Notes: generated by a model from the letters alone, not told the origin. Positions 36,839-46,986 are shown, counted from the first letter of the stretch. The stretch is 64,000 nucleotides of DNA from Allobosea thiooxidans (GCF_900168195.1 NZ_FUYX01000008.1:1-64000); one strand, 5' to 3'. Translations and numbers: made by a program.

Positions 36839-38011
36839 TCACTTCGTCTTGTTGAACAGCTCCCGCCCGATCAGCATCCGCCTGATCTCGCTGGTGCCGG
36901 CGCCGATCTCGTAGAGCTTGGCGTCGCGCAGCAATCGGCCCGTCGGATAATCGTTGATGTAGCCGTTGCCGCCGAGCAGCTGGATCGCGTCGAGCGCGAC
37001 CTGCGTCGCCTTCTCGGCCGCGATCAGGATGGCGCCGGCGGCGTCCTCGCGGGTGGTCTCGCCGCGGTCGCAGGCCTTGGCGACGGCATAGACGTAGGCG
37101 CGGCAGGAATTCATCGCGACATACATGTCGGCGACCTTGCCCTGGACGAGTTGGAACTCGCCGATGCTCTGCCCGAACTGCTTGCGCTCGTGGACATAGG
37201 GCATGACTACGTCGAGCGCCGCCTGCATGATGCCTAGGGGGCCTGCCGCCAGCACCACGCGCTCGTAGTCGAGGCCGGACATCAGCACGTTGACGCCGCG
37301 CCCGACCTGGCCGAGCACGTTCTCCTCCGACACCTCGCAATCCTGGAAGACGAGCTCGCAGGTATCCGAGCCGCGCATGCCGAGCTTGTCGAGCTTCTGA
37401 TGGGTCGAGAAGCCCTTCATGCCCTTCTCGATGAGGAAGGCGGTGATGCCGCGCGGGCCGGCCTCCGGATCTGTCTTGGCGTAGACGACCAGCGTCTCGG
37501 CGATCGGGCCGTTGGTGATCCACATCTTGTTGCCGTTGAGGACGTAGCGGTCGCCCTTCTTCTCGGCCCTGGTCTTCATCGAGACGACGTCGGAGCCCGA
37601 GCCCGGCTCGGACATGGCGAGCGCGCCGACATGCTCCCCGGAGATCAGCCCCGGCAGGTATTTGCGCTTCTGCGCCTCGCTGCCGTTGCGGCGGATCTGG
37701 TTGACGCAGAGATTGGAATGGGCGCCGTAGGACAGGCCGACCGAGGCCGAGGCGCGCGAGACCTCCTCGACCGCGATGCAGTGCTCGAGATAGCCGAGGC
37801 CGGTGCCGCCATACTCCTCCTCGACCGTGATGCCGTGCAGGCCGAGCGCGCCCATCTCCGGCCAGAGGTCGCGCGGGAACTGGTTGGTCTTGTCGACTTC
37901 CTCGGCGCGCGGGGCGATCTTCTCCTGCGCGAAGCCATGGACGGTGTCGCGGATCGCGTCGGCGGTCTCGCCGAGATCGAAATTGAACGGGCGCGGTGCG
38001 TTGGCGAGCAT
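36839..38011 (-). CDS. ivd: Isovaleryl-CoA dehydrogenase
   Basis: This FAD enzyme oxidises isovaleryl-CoA to 3-methylcrotonyl-CoA in leucine breakdown. The 390-residue protein has the acyl-CoA dehydrogenase signatures [14 protein letters not shown] and [33 protein letters not shown]. The catalytic glutamate sits at the IVD-specific position: Glu250 in [15 protein letters not shown]. The start ([15 protein letters not shown]) follows GGGAGGTTCAGCC. The next two enzymes' genes, mccB and mccA, are 7 and 14 kb away on the other strand. Confidence 0.92.
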   Translation of the reverse strand: MLANAPRPFNFDLGETADAIRDTVHGFAQEKIAPRAEEVDKTNQFPRDLWPEMGALGLHGITVEEEYGGTGLGYLEHCIAVEEVSRASASVGLSYGAHSNLCVNQIRRNGSEAQKRKYLPGLISGEHVGALAMSEPGSGSDVVSMKTRAEKKGDRYVLNGNKMWITNGPIAETLVVYAKTDPEAGPRGITAFLIEKGMKGFSTHQKLDKLGMRGSDTCELVFQDCEVSEENVLGQVGRGVNVLMSGLDYERVVLAAGPLGIMQAALDVVMPYVHERKQFGQSIGEFQLVQGKVADMYVAMNSCRAYVYAVAKACDRGETTREDAAGAILIAAEKATQVALDAIQLLGGNGYINDYPTGRLLRDAKLYEIGAGTSEIRRMLIGRELFNKTK

Positions 38012-38187
38012 GGCTGAACCTCCCGGCTGATCGTTGGGAGCGCAGCTCCCTTTGTCGCCGTTATAGCCGCCTCCGGGGATCGGCGTCAGTGTGCAGCCGC
38101 GCCCGGCGCGGTTTGGTGTCGGTGCCGGGGCCGGACTTGCCGCCGATATCGCCGACATACCGGTCCGGCTGCGGAAGCGAGGTGTTG

Positions 38188-38215
38188 CCTATCCTATCCA
38201 GGAGGATAGGATAGG
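38188..38215. promoter_or_regulatory. Perfect inverted-repeat operator overlapping the dmeR RBS
   Basis: CCTATCCTATCC (38188-38199) is followed by AGGA and then its exact 12-base complement (38204-38215), ending three bases before the dmeR ATG. Each arm is itself a double TATCC repeat. Its position over the RBS suggests autoregulation by the RcnR/CsoR-family product. The AGGAGG at the centre doubles as the Shine-Dalgarno sequence. Confidence 0.8.
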
Positions 38216-38218
38216 GCC

Positions 38219-38485
38219 ATGAGTCACGCGATGGACCCCGACATCATCAACCGCCTGCGCCGCGCGCAGGGACATCTCGGCACCGTCGTCGGGATGGTCG
38301 AGGCGGGCAGGGCGGTTCCCGAGGTGGTGCAGCAGCTCCAGGCGGTCGAGAAGGCGCTGGAGAAGGTCAAGTCGCTGCTGATCTTCGACCACATCGAGCA
38401 TCACCTGTTCGACCACGCCCAAGCCGCGACGCCCGAGGCGCGCAGGTCGATCGAGGAGCTCAAGGCCCTCACCAAATATCTCTGA
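38219..38485 (+). CDS. dmeR: Metal-sensing repressor of the RcnR/FrmR/CsoR family (DmeR-like)
   Basis: The 88-residue all-helical repressor has the family core IINRLRRAQGHLGTVVGMVE and VVQQLQAVEKALEKVKSLLI. It should form a tetramer that releases DNA on metal binding. It contains no cysteine: the usual helix-2 Cys (aligned with Val33) is replaced. His is abundant (His3, 19, 58, 61, 62, 66), suggesting N/O ligands as for Ni or Co. The downstream His-rich CDF exporter, 19 bp away, matches the known rhizobial dmeRF operon. The symbol is assigned by operon context. Confidence 0.85.
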   Translation: MSHAMDPDIINRLRRAQGHLGTVVGMVEAGRAVPEVVQQLQAVEKALEKVKSLLIFDHIEHHLFDHAQAATPEARRSIEELKALTKYL

Positions 38486-38504
38486 CCGTCGCGGAGCTCG
38501 TACG

Positions 38505-39497
38505 ATGCCGCATTCGAGCCATTTCCCCGCCCAGCACGAGCATGTCTTCCTCGGCCGCGACCATGACCGCCACGAGCGGCGAACCTGGTTCGTCGTCGGC
38601 CTGACGGCGGTGACCATGGTCGTCGAGATCGTCGCCGGCACCGTCTTCGGCTCGATGGCGCTGGTCGCTGATGGCTGGCACATGTCGACCCATGCTGCGG
38701 CGCTCGGCATCGCGGCCTTCGCCTATCGCTTCGCAAGGCAGCATGCGCATGACCGCCGCTTCAGCTTCGGCACGGGCAAGCTTGGCGATCTCGCGGCCTT
38801 CGCCAGCGCCTTGCTGCTGATGTTCATCGCTCTGGCGGTCGCCTGGGAGTCGGCGCTGCGGCTCTACTCGCCGATCGCGATCGACTTCACCCAGGCGACC
38901 GTGGTCGCCGTGCTCGGCCTCCTGGTCAATCTGGCCAGCGCCTGGCTGCTGAGCGGCGGGCATGACCATCACCATGGCCACAGCCATGGCGGCAGCGGCG
39001 GCCATCACGGCCACCATCACCACGACCATGGCGGCCACCATCATCACGCGCATGGCGGGGGGCATGGCGCCGACACCAATCTGCGTGCGGCCTATATGCA
39101 TGTCGTCGCGGATGCCTTCACGTCGATCCTCGCGATCGCGGCCCTGCTCGGCGGCCGCTTCTACGGCTGGGTCTGGCTCGACCCGGTCATCGGCATCGTC
39201 GGCGCCTGCGTCATCGCCCATTGGTCGATCGGGTTGCTGCGCGCTTCGGGCGCCGTGCTGCTCGACACCGTGCCAGACGAGGCGCTGGCCGAGCGCATCG
39301 GCGAGCGGCTCGCCGCCGAGGGGGTCGAGATCACGGACCTGCATCTCTGGCAGGTCGGTCCGGGGCATCGCAGCGCCATCGTTTCGGTGGTGACCGGCCA
39401 GCCGAGGCCGCCGGCGGACTACAAGGCGCTGCTCGCAGACCTGCCGACGCTCTCGCATGTCACGGTCGAGGTAAATGTGCGGCCGGCTGCCGCGTAA
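38505..39497 (+). CDS. dmeF: His-rich cation diffusion facilitator (DmeF-type Co/Ni exporter)
   Basis: The 330-residue CDF exporter has about six helices. TM2 carries LVADGWHMSTHAAAL, a motif typical of DmeF. TM5 carries HVVADAFTS with the HxxxD metal site. The cytoplasmic loop (about 150-185) is a run of His/Gly with some 20 histidines. The C-terminal domain (DLHLWQVGPGHRSAIVSV) closes the protein. It is expected to export cobalt and nickel by proton antiport. It lies in an operon with the repressor gene just upstream. Confidence 0.9.
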   Translation: MPHSSHFPAQHEHVFLGRDHDRHERRTWFVVGLTAVTMVVEIVAGTVFGSMALVADGWHMSTHAAALGIAAFAYRFARQHAHDRRFSFGTGKLGDLAAFASALLLMFIALAVAWESALRLYSPIAIDFTQATVVAVLGLLVNLASAWLLSGGHDHHHGHSHGGSGGHHGHHHHDHGGHHHHAHGGGHGADTNLRAAYMHVVADAFTSILAIAALLGGRFYGWVWLDPVIGIVGACVIAHWSIGLLRASGAVLLDTVPDEALAERIGERLAAEGVEITDLHLWQVGPGHRSAIVSVVTGQPRPPADYKALLADLPTLSHVTVEVNVRPAAA

Positions 39498-39658
39498 GCC
39501 TGACGGCGCGGGCCGCTCGCGAGCCCGCAAGAGCGCTGCGGCTGCGTGAGGGCAGCTACGCGGCGCTCGCAATCACCGTTCATGCCGATCGGGGCTCATC
39601 TGTTTCCTGGAGGCAAGTCTGCCTGTCCCGCAGATGCGGCAGAGCAGCCGGCGCCTGC

Positions 39659-40651
39659 TCAGTCGCCGATCACGCCGCGGCGGCGGAGCAGGACCAGCGT
39701 GAACAGAGCCGCGCCGATGCAGGAGAGGGCGACGAAGACTGCGCCGAAGTCCGCCTCCATCCAGGGCAGCCCCTTCACATTGATGCCGAACAGGCCGGTG
39801 ATGAAGGTGGCGGGCAGGAAGAGCGCCGTCAGCAGCGAGAGCACATAGAGCTGGCGGTTGGTGCGGCTGGCCGAGCGGGCGGCGATCTCGTCCTGCAGCA
39901 GCCGCGCCCGGTCCTGCACCGACTGGACGTCGTGGTGCAGCCCGTCGATGCGCTGGAGCAGGCGCAACGCCGCAGCCCTCACCGCGTCCGGCGCGCTGCG
40001 GCCGGATTGCGTCTCGGCGAAACGGCGGAACAGGACATGCAGGCCGCTGAGCTGGCGGTGCAGCCGGACCGCCGTACGGCGGATCGCCCCGACGCGCTGC
40101 GGCCCGTCATGCAACCGGTCGAGCAGGATATGGTCCTCGACGCTGTCGGTCTCGTCGACGAGGCGCACGACCGCGTCGGTGATGTCGTCGATGATGTATT
40201 CGATGATCTGCTCGAACAGCCCGGCCGGGCTCTCGGCCGGCTCGCCGCGCTCGAGAGCCTCCGCCGTCATCCGGATCGCATGGAGGGCCTCGCGGCGGCC
40301 GGTCAGCAGGAAATCGCCGCCGATGATCCAGCGCAGCGCGCCGACATCCTCGGATTTGTCGGCGATGTCGCGGATCAGGTCGTGCGAGACGCCCCAGGCG
40401 AGACTGGCCGAATGATCGAGCCGCTGGTGCACCTCATGCGAGAGGAAGGCTTCCTGCGCCGCGTCCGGCAGGTCCTGCTCGACAATCCAGCTCTGGGCGC
40501 GGGTGTGGACGAGGTCGAGATGCAGCCAGACGAAACCCTCGGGCGGGGCGAGGTCAGGCAGCATGTCGCGGGGAACCCGGCTCGGCTGGCCTTCCGCATC
40601 GAAGCGATAGGCCCAGACGATGCCGGACCGGGATTGCACATCGTTCAGCAT
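39659..40651 (-). CDS. zntB: CorA-family transporter, ZntB-type
   Basis: The 330-residue protein has a long helical cytoplasmic domain and two C-terminal membrane helices. The loop between them is GLFGINVKGLPWME, close to the GINVGGIPW of ZntB zinc transporters rather than the GMNF of CorA magnesium channels. The basic C terminus LLRRRGVIGD is cytoplasmic. The direction of zinc transport by ZntB has been debated. The neighbouring dmeRF genes make a metal-homeostasis pair. Confidence 0.87.
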   Translation of the reverse strand: MLNDVQSRSGIVWAYRFDAEGQPSRVPRDMLPDLAPPEGFVWLHLDLVHTRAQSWIVEQDLPDAAQEAFLSHEVHQRLDHSASLAWGVSHDLIRDIADKSEDVGALRWIIGGDFLLTGRREALHAIRMTAEALERGEPAESPAGLFEQIIEYIIDDITDAVVRLVDETDSVEDHILLDRLHDGPQRVGAIRRTAVRLHRQLSGLHVLFRRFAETQSGRSAPDAVRAAALRLLQRIDGLHHDVQSVQDRARLLQDEIAARSASRTNRQLYVLSLLTALFLPATFITGLFGINVKGLPWMEADFGAVFVALSCIGAALFTLVLLRRRGVIGD

Positions 40652-40705
40652 GCGCGGCTAAGGGCGCCGCGGATGTGACAACGACGTGACGGCTGCCGGA
40701 CCCGC

Positions 40706-41671
40706 TCAGTTGCGCCGGACGGAGCCCGTGGTCGCCACGTCGCGGCTGTCGGCGGTGCGGGCCGGGATGCGGGCCGGCGGCACGAAGCGCAACTGCGTCC
40801 CGCCTGCCGCCTTCGGAGCGCGGGCGCCCGCTGGCGTCGGCAGGGGCTTGCGCGCGGCGACCTTGGGCTCGCCGCCATGCCATTTGCGCGAGCCGATGTC
40901 GAAGCGGCCCTGGCGCCAGGCGTCGAATTCGCGCTCGCTGCCGAAGAAGGCGTTGCGATCGACATCGCCGGTGATGCCCGGCACGCGGCCGGTCGTGGTG
41001 AACTGCCAGAACTCCCAACGATCCCGGGCATAGCGCTTGGCCAGCGGCGCGGCCGTGGAGCGGAGCCAGTAGGGGTGGTCGTTGAAGGCGCCTTCCAGCA
41101 CATCCTCGTGGAAGTTGATGTCGGTGTAGATGATCGGCTTCTTGCCGGTGTGCTCGCGCAGGCCCTTCAGCATCGCCTCGATCTTCTCGAGCGCCTGCTC
41201 GCGCGAGATCCTGCGCGTGCATTGCGAGCCGTTCTGCCATTCGACGTCGAGCACCGGCGGCAGCGCGTCGGGATCCCGCGGAATGTGCTTCTTGAACCAG
41301 CGCACCTGCTCCTTGGCCGAGCGGCACCACCAGACGAAGTGATAGGCGCCGCGCGCGATGCCGTGGCGCTTGGCCTCGGCCCAGTTGCGCCGGAAACTCG
41401 GGTCGAGATGGTCGCCGCCTTCCGTCGCCTTGATGAAGGCGAAGCGCGTGCCGGCGCCCTTGACGCGCTCCCAGTCGATCTCGCCCTGCCAGCGCGAGAC
41501 GTCGATGCCCTGGATCGTCTTGCGCCGGGCGTCGCGGACGCCGTGATGCGGGGCGCTGTCGCCCTTCTTCGGATAGAGAGCCAGCGCCGGCTCCACCAGC
41601 CAGGTCAGAAACGCCGCGAGGGCAAGGGCTCCGAGGCCGGTCCGTCCGCTGGTCAGCTTGCCCGCTGGCAT
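40706..41671 (-). CDS. Glycoside hydrolase family 25 lysozyme-like protein, secreted (paralogue 1)
   Basis: GH25 enzymes cleave the beta-1,4 bond of peptidoglycan. The 321-residue protein has an uncleaved-or-Sec signal (about 10-33) and GIDVSRWQGEIDW (catalytic-site Asp57). FAFIKATEGGDHLDPSF and the DxE pair Asp142/Glu144 in PVLDVEW follow, with a Pro/Arg-rich tail. The ATG is preceded by GGGAGGAACAC. A second GH25 gene with about 60% similar core lies directly upstream on the same strand. Confidence 0.9.
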   Translation of the reverse strand: MPAGKLTSGRTGLGALALAAFLTWLVEPALALYPKKGDSAPHHGVRDARRKTIQGIDVSRWQGEIDWERVKGAGTRFAFIKATEGGDHLDPSFRRNWAEAKRHGIARGAYHFVWWCRSAKEQVRWFKKHIPRDPDALPPVLDVEWQNGSQCTRRISREQALEKIEAMLKGLREHTGKKPIIYTDINFHEDVLEGAFNDHPYWLRSTAAPLAKRYARDRWEFWQFTTTGRVPGITGDVDRNAFFGSEREFDAWRQGRFDIGSRKWHGGEPKVAARKPLPTPAGARAPKAAGGTQLRFVPPARIPARTADSRDVATTGSVRRN

Positions 41672-41712
41672 GTGTTCCTCCCGCATCACCGGTCCAGATG
41701 GCGGGGGCATGG

Positions 41713-41727
41713 TTAAACGGCGGTTAG
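41713..41727. promoter_or_regulatory. CtrA-like box upstream of GH25 paralogue 1
   Basis: TTAA-N7-TTAG at 41713-41727 is one mismatch from the TTAA-N7-TTAA consensus of the cell-cycle regulator CtrA. It lies 42 bp upstream of the GH25 start, and another GGTTAACC sits at about 41763. It is suggestive only. Confidence 0.3.
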
Positions 41728-41787
41728 AATTGCCGCGAATTCTCGGGATGAACTTCAGCCTTGGTTAACCGGCGGGCGGAGCCTCGC

Positions 41788-42807
41788 TCAGTCGACGATT
41801 TCCGGCTCCGGTTCGCGGGCGGCCATTCGATTCGGCCGGAGGGAGGAGCCGACCGAGGGAACGCTGCCGGGGATGCGTGCGACGGGCACGTCGCCCGGCT
41901 CCTCGGGGGCGGGCAGCGGCTCGGGGGCCGTGGCGGGCGGGGTGAACGGAGCCTGTTCCGGCGCCGGCGCGGCGGCGGGAGCCGGGGCGGCCGCGGGCGT
42001 GGCCTCGCGCCTGTCCCAGCGGCGGGTGCCGATGTCGTACTCGCCGCGCACCCAGCCGGCGAACTGGCTTTCGGTGCCGAAGAAGGCGTTGCGGTCGACA
42101 TCGCCGCGGATGCCGGGAATGCGCCCGGTGGTGGTGAACTGCCAGAACGACCAGGTCCGGTTGTTGTAGCGTGTTTCCGGCAGGGCCGCGGTCGAGCGGA
42201 TCCAGTAGGGATAGTCGTTGAACTGTCCTTCCAGCACTTCGCGGTGGAAGGTGATGTCGGTGTAGATCACCGGCTTCTTGCCGGTGAGCTGCTCCAGTTC
42301 GCGCAGCATGAGCTGGATCTTCTCGCGGGCGAGCTCGCGGTCGATCTTCTGCGGGCAGGTGCGGGAATGGCCGTTCCACTCGACGTCGAGCACCGGCGGC
42401 AGGGCGTCGGGGTCGTTCGGGATCTGCTGCTTGAACCAGACCGCCTGCTCATGCGCCGGACGGCACCAGAAGACGAAGTGGTAAGCGCCGCGCGGGATGC
42501 CGGCGCGGCGCGCGCCTTCCCAGTTGCGCTGGAAGGTCGGGTCGACATGGTCTCCGCCTTCGGTCGCCTTCATGTAGACGAAGCGGGTGCCGGCCGCCTT
42601 GACCTTCGCCCAGTCGATCTCGCCCTGCCAGCGCGAGATGTCGATGCCGTGGATCGGGTATTTGTGAGCCGCCGCCACGCCCGGATGCGGGCGGGCATCG
42701 CCCTTCGACGGGTAGTTGTCGAGCGCCACGCAGCCGCCCAGCACCGCGAAAGCGGCGGCAGCCAGAACGGGCAGGAGGCGGGAGCAGGACATGCGGGAGG
42801 CGTTCAT
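41788..42807 (-). CDS. Glycoside hydrolase family 25 lysozyme-like lipoprotein (paralogue 2)
   Basis: The 339-residue protein has a lipoprotein signal with lipobox LGGC (Cys26), so it should be anchored in the membrane. The GH25 domain shows GIDISRWQGEIDW (Asp56), VYMKATEGGDHVDPTF and LDVEW (Asp141/Glu143). A long Pro/Ala/Glu-rich C-terminal tail (about 265-339) looks disordered. Same-strand duplication with the gene 116 bp downstream suggests a tandem duplication that diverged in localisation, one lipidated and one soluble or signal-anchored. Confidence 0.9.
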   Translation of the reverse strand: MNASRMSCSRLLPVLAAAAFAVLGGCVALDNYPSKGDARPHPGVAAAHKYPIHGIDISRWQGEIDWAKVKAAGTRFVYMKATEGGDHVDPTFQRNWEGARRAGIPRGAYHFVFWCRPAHEQAVWFKQQIPNDPDALPPVLDVEWNGHSRTCPQKIDRELAREKIQLMLRELEQLTGKKPVIYTDITFHREVLEGQFNDYPYWIRSTAALPETRYNNRTWSFWQFTTTGRIPGIRGDVDRNAFFGTESQFAGWVRGEYDIGTRRWDRREATPAAAPAPAAAPAPEQAPFTPPATAPEPLPAPEEPGDVPVARIPGSVPSVGSSLRPNRMAAREPEPEIVD

Positions 42808-42980
42808 CTCGCGGAGAATTGCGGAGAATGCTTGACGGCCGGTTTACGTTACCAAAGTTCTGCCGCCTGTCAGCCCAATCTGGGGCGGCATTGCTTCTTC
42901 ACTCTCCCGGCCCTGGCGATTCGCTGTTGTCGCAACGGCGCAGGCTTTTACGGCAAGTTCTTGAAGTAGGCCGGAAACAG

Positions 42981-43006
42981 GAAAGGCGACCCGAGGGTCG
43001 CCTTTC
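42981..43006 (-). terminator. Terminator for tRNA-Leu
   Basis: GAAAGGCGACC (42981-42991) and GGTCGCCTTTC (42996-43006) form a perfect 11-bp stem with a four-base loop. On the minus strand it is followed by CTGTTTCC, a weak T-run. It lies 20 bp past the tRNA 3' end. Confidence 0.65.
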
Positions 43007-43025
43007 GCTGGACTTCGTCCGAATT

Positions 43026-43110
43026 TGGTGCGGTCGAGAGGACTCGAACCTCCACGGGTCTCCCCGCTACCACCTCAAGGTAGTGCGTCTACCAGTTCCG
43101 CCACGACCGC
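43026..43110 (-). tRNA. tRNA-Leu (anticodon GAG)
   Basis: Read on the minus strand, acceptor arms GCGGTCG and CGACCGC pair fully and the discriminator A is followed by an encoded CCA. The anticodon stem CTACC/GGTAG encloses TTGAGGT, giving anticodon GAG. The T arm reads GGTTCGAGTCC. An extended variable arm (GCGGGGAGACCCGT) fits a class II leucine tRNA. The length is 85 nt including CCA. Confidence 0.96.
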
Positions 43111-43235
43111 AGCTCGGTTCCGGTTGCGGGCGGTGCATCCGGTGAGCGGCGCCGATCTAGCAAATCGAATCCGAGGCCACAAGAGCATCCGAGCGGAAAA
43201 ATTGGCGAAGCCGACTTTTCCCCAGAATGGCCGGG

Positions 43236-43505
43236 TCAGGCGGCCTCGGCGACGCTCTGCAATGTGTAGATCGTCGGGCGTTTCAGCATCTGGGTGATTT
43301 CGACGGAAATCTTGGCGCCGCTGACCACGACGATTCCCTTGGCGAAGGGGTGATTGTTCGCGAGAATCTGGACCTCGTCCGTCTCGCTGGTGTTCAGCTC
43401 GATGATGGCGCCGCGGCCGAGGCGCAGCAGCTTGTAGATCGGCATCTGGGTCTGGCCGAGCACGACCGTGAGTTCCACCGGGACGAGATCGAGATCGGCC
43501 TTCAA
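43236..43505 (-). CDS. fliN: FliN-type flagellar switch protein (SpoA domain), stand-alone
   Basis: The 89-residue protein is a bare SpoA/FliMN-C domain: VPVELTVVLGQTQMPIYKLLRLGRGAIIEL, then DEVQILANNHPFAKGIVVVSGAKISVEIT. FliN forms the C-ring base controlling rotation and export. Translation starts at TTG after CCGGAGGCAGGAC, a strong RBS. No other flagellar gene is near; usually fliN sits beside fliM and fliG. It may be a second SpoA paralogue or an isolated true fliN. Confidence 0.82.
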   Translation of the reverse strand: MKADLDLVPVELTVVLGQTQMPIYKLLRLGRGAIIELNTSETDEVQILANNHPFAKGIVVVSGAKISVEITQMLKRPTIYTLQSVAEAA

Positions 43506-43641
43506 GTCCTGCCTCCGGAACCCTACTTCAGAATTGGACCAGCGAAACTTGCCTGCCGGCGGCTTTTCGGCGCAAGAGGCGTGTCGACGGTCGCGGCGGA
43601 TGTCGCCGGCCCGGAAAGCTTGAATGGAACATGGTTAAGCC

Positions 43642-44346
43642 ATGGTGAATTTGCGTGAGGCACTGGCGGTTTCCTTCCTGCCGGAGAGCGAGGGCGAGCC
43701 CGTCGAGTGGGTCGTGGCCGAAGGGCTGACCGGTTATGACGAGGCGGTCGCCGAGATGGAGGCGCGCGCGGCGCTGATCGCCGACGGCAAGGCGCGCGAG
43801 CGCGTCTGGCTGGTCGAGCATCCGCCGCTCTATACCGCCGGCACCTCGGCGCGCGACGAGGACCTGATCGCGCCGGAGCGTTTCCCGGTGTTCCGCTCGG
43901 GGCGGGGCGGGCAGTTCACCTATCACGGCCCCGGCCAGCGCGTGGCCTATGTCATGCTCGACCTGAAGCGCCGCCAGCCGGATCTGCGCCGCTTCGTCGC
44001 CGCGCTGGAGAGCTGGCTGATCGGCGCGCTCGGCGACTTCAACATCCGCGGCGAACGGCGCGAGGATCGCGTCGGCGTCTGGGTGCGCCGGCCGGAGAAG
44101 GGGCCGCAGACCGAGGACAAGATCGCCGCGATCGGCATCCGCGTGCGCCGCTGGGTCTCCTTCCACGGCATCTCGCTCAACGTCGAACCGGAGCTGTCGC
44201 ATTTCGACGGCATCGTGCCCTGCGGCGTCAGCCAGCATGGCGTGACCTCGCTCGTGGATCTCGGATTGCCGGTGACGATGCCCGAGGTCGATTCGGTGCT
44301 GCGCGAGGCTTTCGAGCGGGTGTTCGGCCCCACCGTCGCGGCCTGA
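43642..44346 (+). CDS. lipB: Octanoyl-[acyl carrier protein]-protein N-octanoyltransferase (LipB)
   Basis: LipB moves octanoate from ACP to lipoyl domains, the first step of lipoate synthesis. The 234-residue protein has [33 protein letters not shown], Lys160 in [13 protein letters not shown] and the acyl-thioester cysteine Cys194 in [14 protein letters not shown]. The start follows a GGTTAAGCC segment. It lies divergent from fliN. Confidence 0.94.
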   Translation: MVNLREALAVSFLPESEGEPVEWVVAEGLTGYDEAVAEMEARAALIADGKARERVWLVEHPPLYTAGTSARDEDLIAPERFPVFRSGRGGQFTYHGPGQRVAYVMLDLKRRQPDLRRFVAALESWLIGALGDFNIRGERREDRVGVWVRRPEKGPQTEDKIAAIGIRVRRWVSFHGISLNVEPELSHFDGIVPCGVSQHGVTSLVDLGLPVTMPEVDSVLREAFERVFGPTVAA

Positions 44347-44363
44347 TTTACCCTTCGTTAGCC
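44347..44363. promoter_or_regulatory. Degenerate TTAACC-type element before a lipoprotein gene
   Basis: TTTACCCTTCGTTAGCC resembles the TTAACC-rich motif often seen before rhizobial envelope genes and degenerate CtrA sites. It ends 50 bp before the ATG at 44414. The evidence is weak. Confidence 0.2.
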
Positions 44364-44413
44364 ATGACGAACCCATGCTTCGCCCGGGCCGGGGGCAGGC
44401 AAGGGGACGATAT

Positions 44414-44614
44414 ATGCGGGCTCTTCTTCTCGCGGGCTGCCTCACGACGCTGCTCGCGGCGTGCAACACCACCGATCAGCGCATTGCCGGAGCTGCCGCG
44501 GGCGCCGGCGCGGGCGCGCTCGTCGCAGGGCCGATCGGCGCCGTCGCCGGCGGCGCCATCGGGGCCGTGGCCGCGCCTTCCGTGACCGGCTCGATCAACA
44601 AGATGAGCGAGTGA
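44414..44614 (+). CDS. Small glycine-zipper lipoprotein
   Basis: The 66-residue product has a lipoprotein signal (MRALLLAGCLTTLLAAC; lipobox LAAC with Cys17). A glycine-zipper helix of AGAAAGAGAGALV and GPIGAVAGGAIGAVA repeats follows. Such small lipoproteins are common in rhizobial envelopes and may span or perturb the outer membrane. Its function is unknown. RBS: AAGGGGACGATAT. Confidence 0.7.
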   Translation: MRALLLAGCLTTLLAACNTTDQRIAGAAAGAGAGALVAGPIGAVAGGAIGAVAAPSVTGSINKMSE

Positions 44615-44632
44615 GCCGACCGCCTGGATCGC

Positions 44633-44756
44633 GAGCCCTCATCCAGAGGAGCCGCGCCAGCGGCGCCTCGAAGGATGATCCAAAGGGTTCGGGAGCCTCC
44701 TATAGCATCCTTCGAGACGCCGTTCCGATCGGAACGGCTCCTCAGGATGAGGGCTC
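44633..44756. repeat. Palindromic intergenic repeat, family C, copy 1 (upstream of mccB)
   Basis: This element of about 124 bp begins GAGCCCTCATCC and ends GGATGAGGGCTC, so the whole element is an inverted repeat with nested stems (GCGCC/GGCGC, AAGGAT/ATCCTT, GTTCCGATCGGAAC). A second copy lies at 51884-51998. The mccB start is 122 bp downstream. Confidence 0.85.
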
Positions 44757-44878
44757 TTTCAAGTCGCCTGGGTCGGCGCGGAAATTCCCGGCTGCGTCCG
44801 GGCGTCCGCGCCGGTTGGCGTTTTCGCCGGCCCGCGCCATAACCTCGACCTGGAATTGTCGTCGTGGGAGCGCAGGCC

Positions 44879-46486
<1,608 letters not shown>

Positions 46487-46611
46487 TGGCAGGGGCGGTG
46501 GACGCATTCCCGCCGCCACATCATCACGAAATCACCTCATCGGTTCCAGCCTCTGAACCCATTCGGCCGGCCAAATGCGGCGTTCATCCGCAATCGATGG
46601 AAGGACAATCC

Positions 46612-46986
46612 ATGCGTATGACCATGCTCGCCACGGCAGCCGGCGCTGCCCTGATGCTCTCCGGTGCCGCGCAGGCCCAGGCTCCGGCGCCTGAACGCAG
46701 CCCGGCCCGGCCGCCCGCAACGGCACCGAAGGCACCCGCCACACCGGCGATCAAGTCGGTCAATGTGGTCGAGGTGAACGAGCTTCCCGAAGCCACGCGG
46801 ACACAGGTCAACGAGATCGTGTCCAAGCGCAGCAGCGATGAAAACCAGAAGCTTCAGGCGGCGATCGAGAATGCGCCGATGGTGAAGACGGCGGTGGAAG
46901 CGAAGGGATTCTCCTCCCGCGACGTGCTGATCGCCCAGATGGGCGAATCGGGCGAGCTCCTCGTCATCACCCGCAAGGCCGGCTAA
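46612..46986 (+). CDS. Secreted protein of unknown function
   Basis: The 124-residue protein has a Sec signal (MRMTMLATAAGAALMLSGAAQAQ), a Pro/Ala-rich linker, and a compact mature region from about residue 48. That region includes VVEVNELPEATRTQVNEIVSKRSSDENQKLQAAIEN and ends DVLIAQMGESGELLVITRKAG. I do not recognise it. RBS GGAAGGACAATCC is good. It follows mccB by 125 bp. Confidence 0.65.
   Translation: MRMTMLATAAGAALMLSGAAQAQAPAPERSPARPPATAPKAPATPAIKSVNVVEVNELPEATRTQVNEIVSKRSSDENQKLQAAIENAPMVKTAVEAKGFSSRDVLIAQMGESGELLVITRKAG

Noticed and set aside
40706-42807. GH25 genes as prophage endolysins.
   Set aside because: No holin, tail, integrase or other phage genes are nearby. Both have bacterial-type export signals, and composition matches the surroundings.
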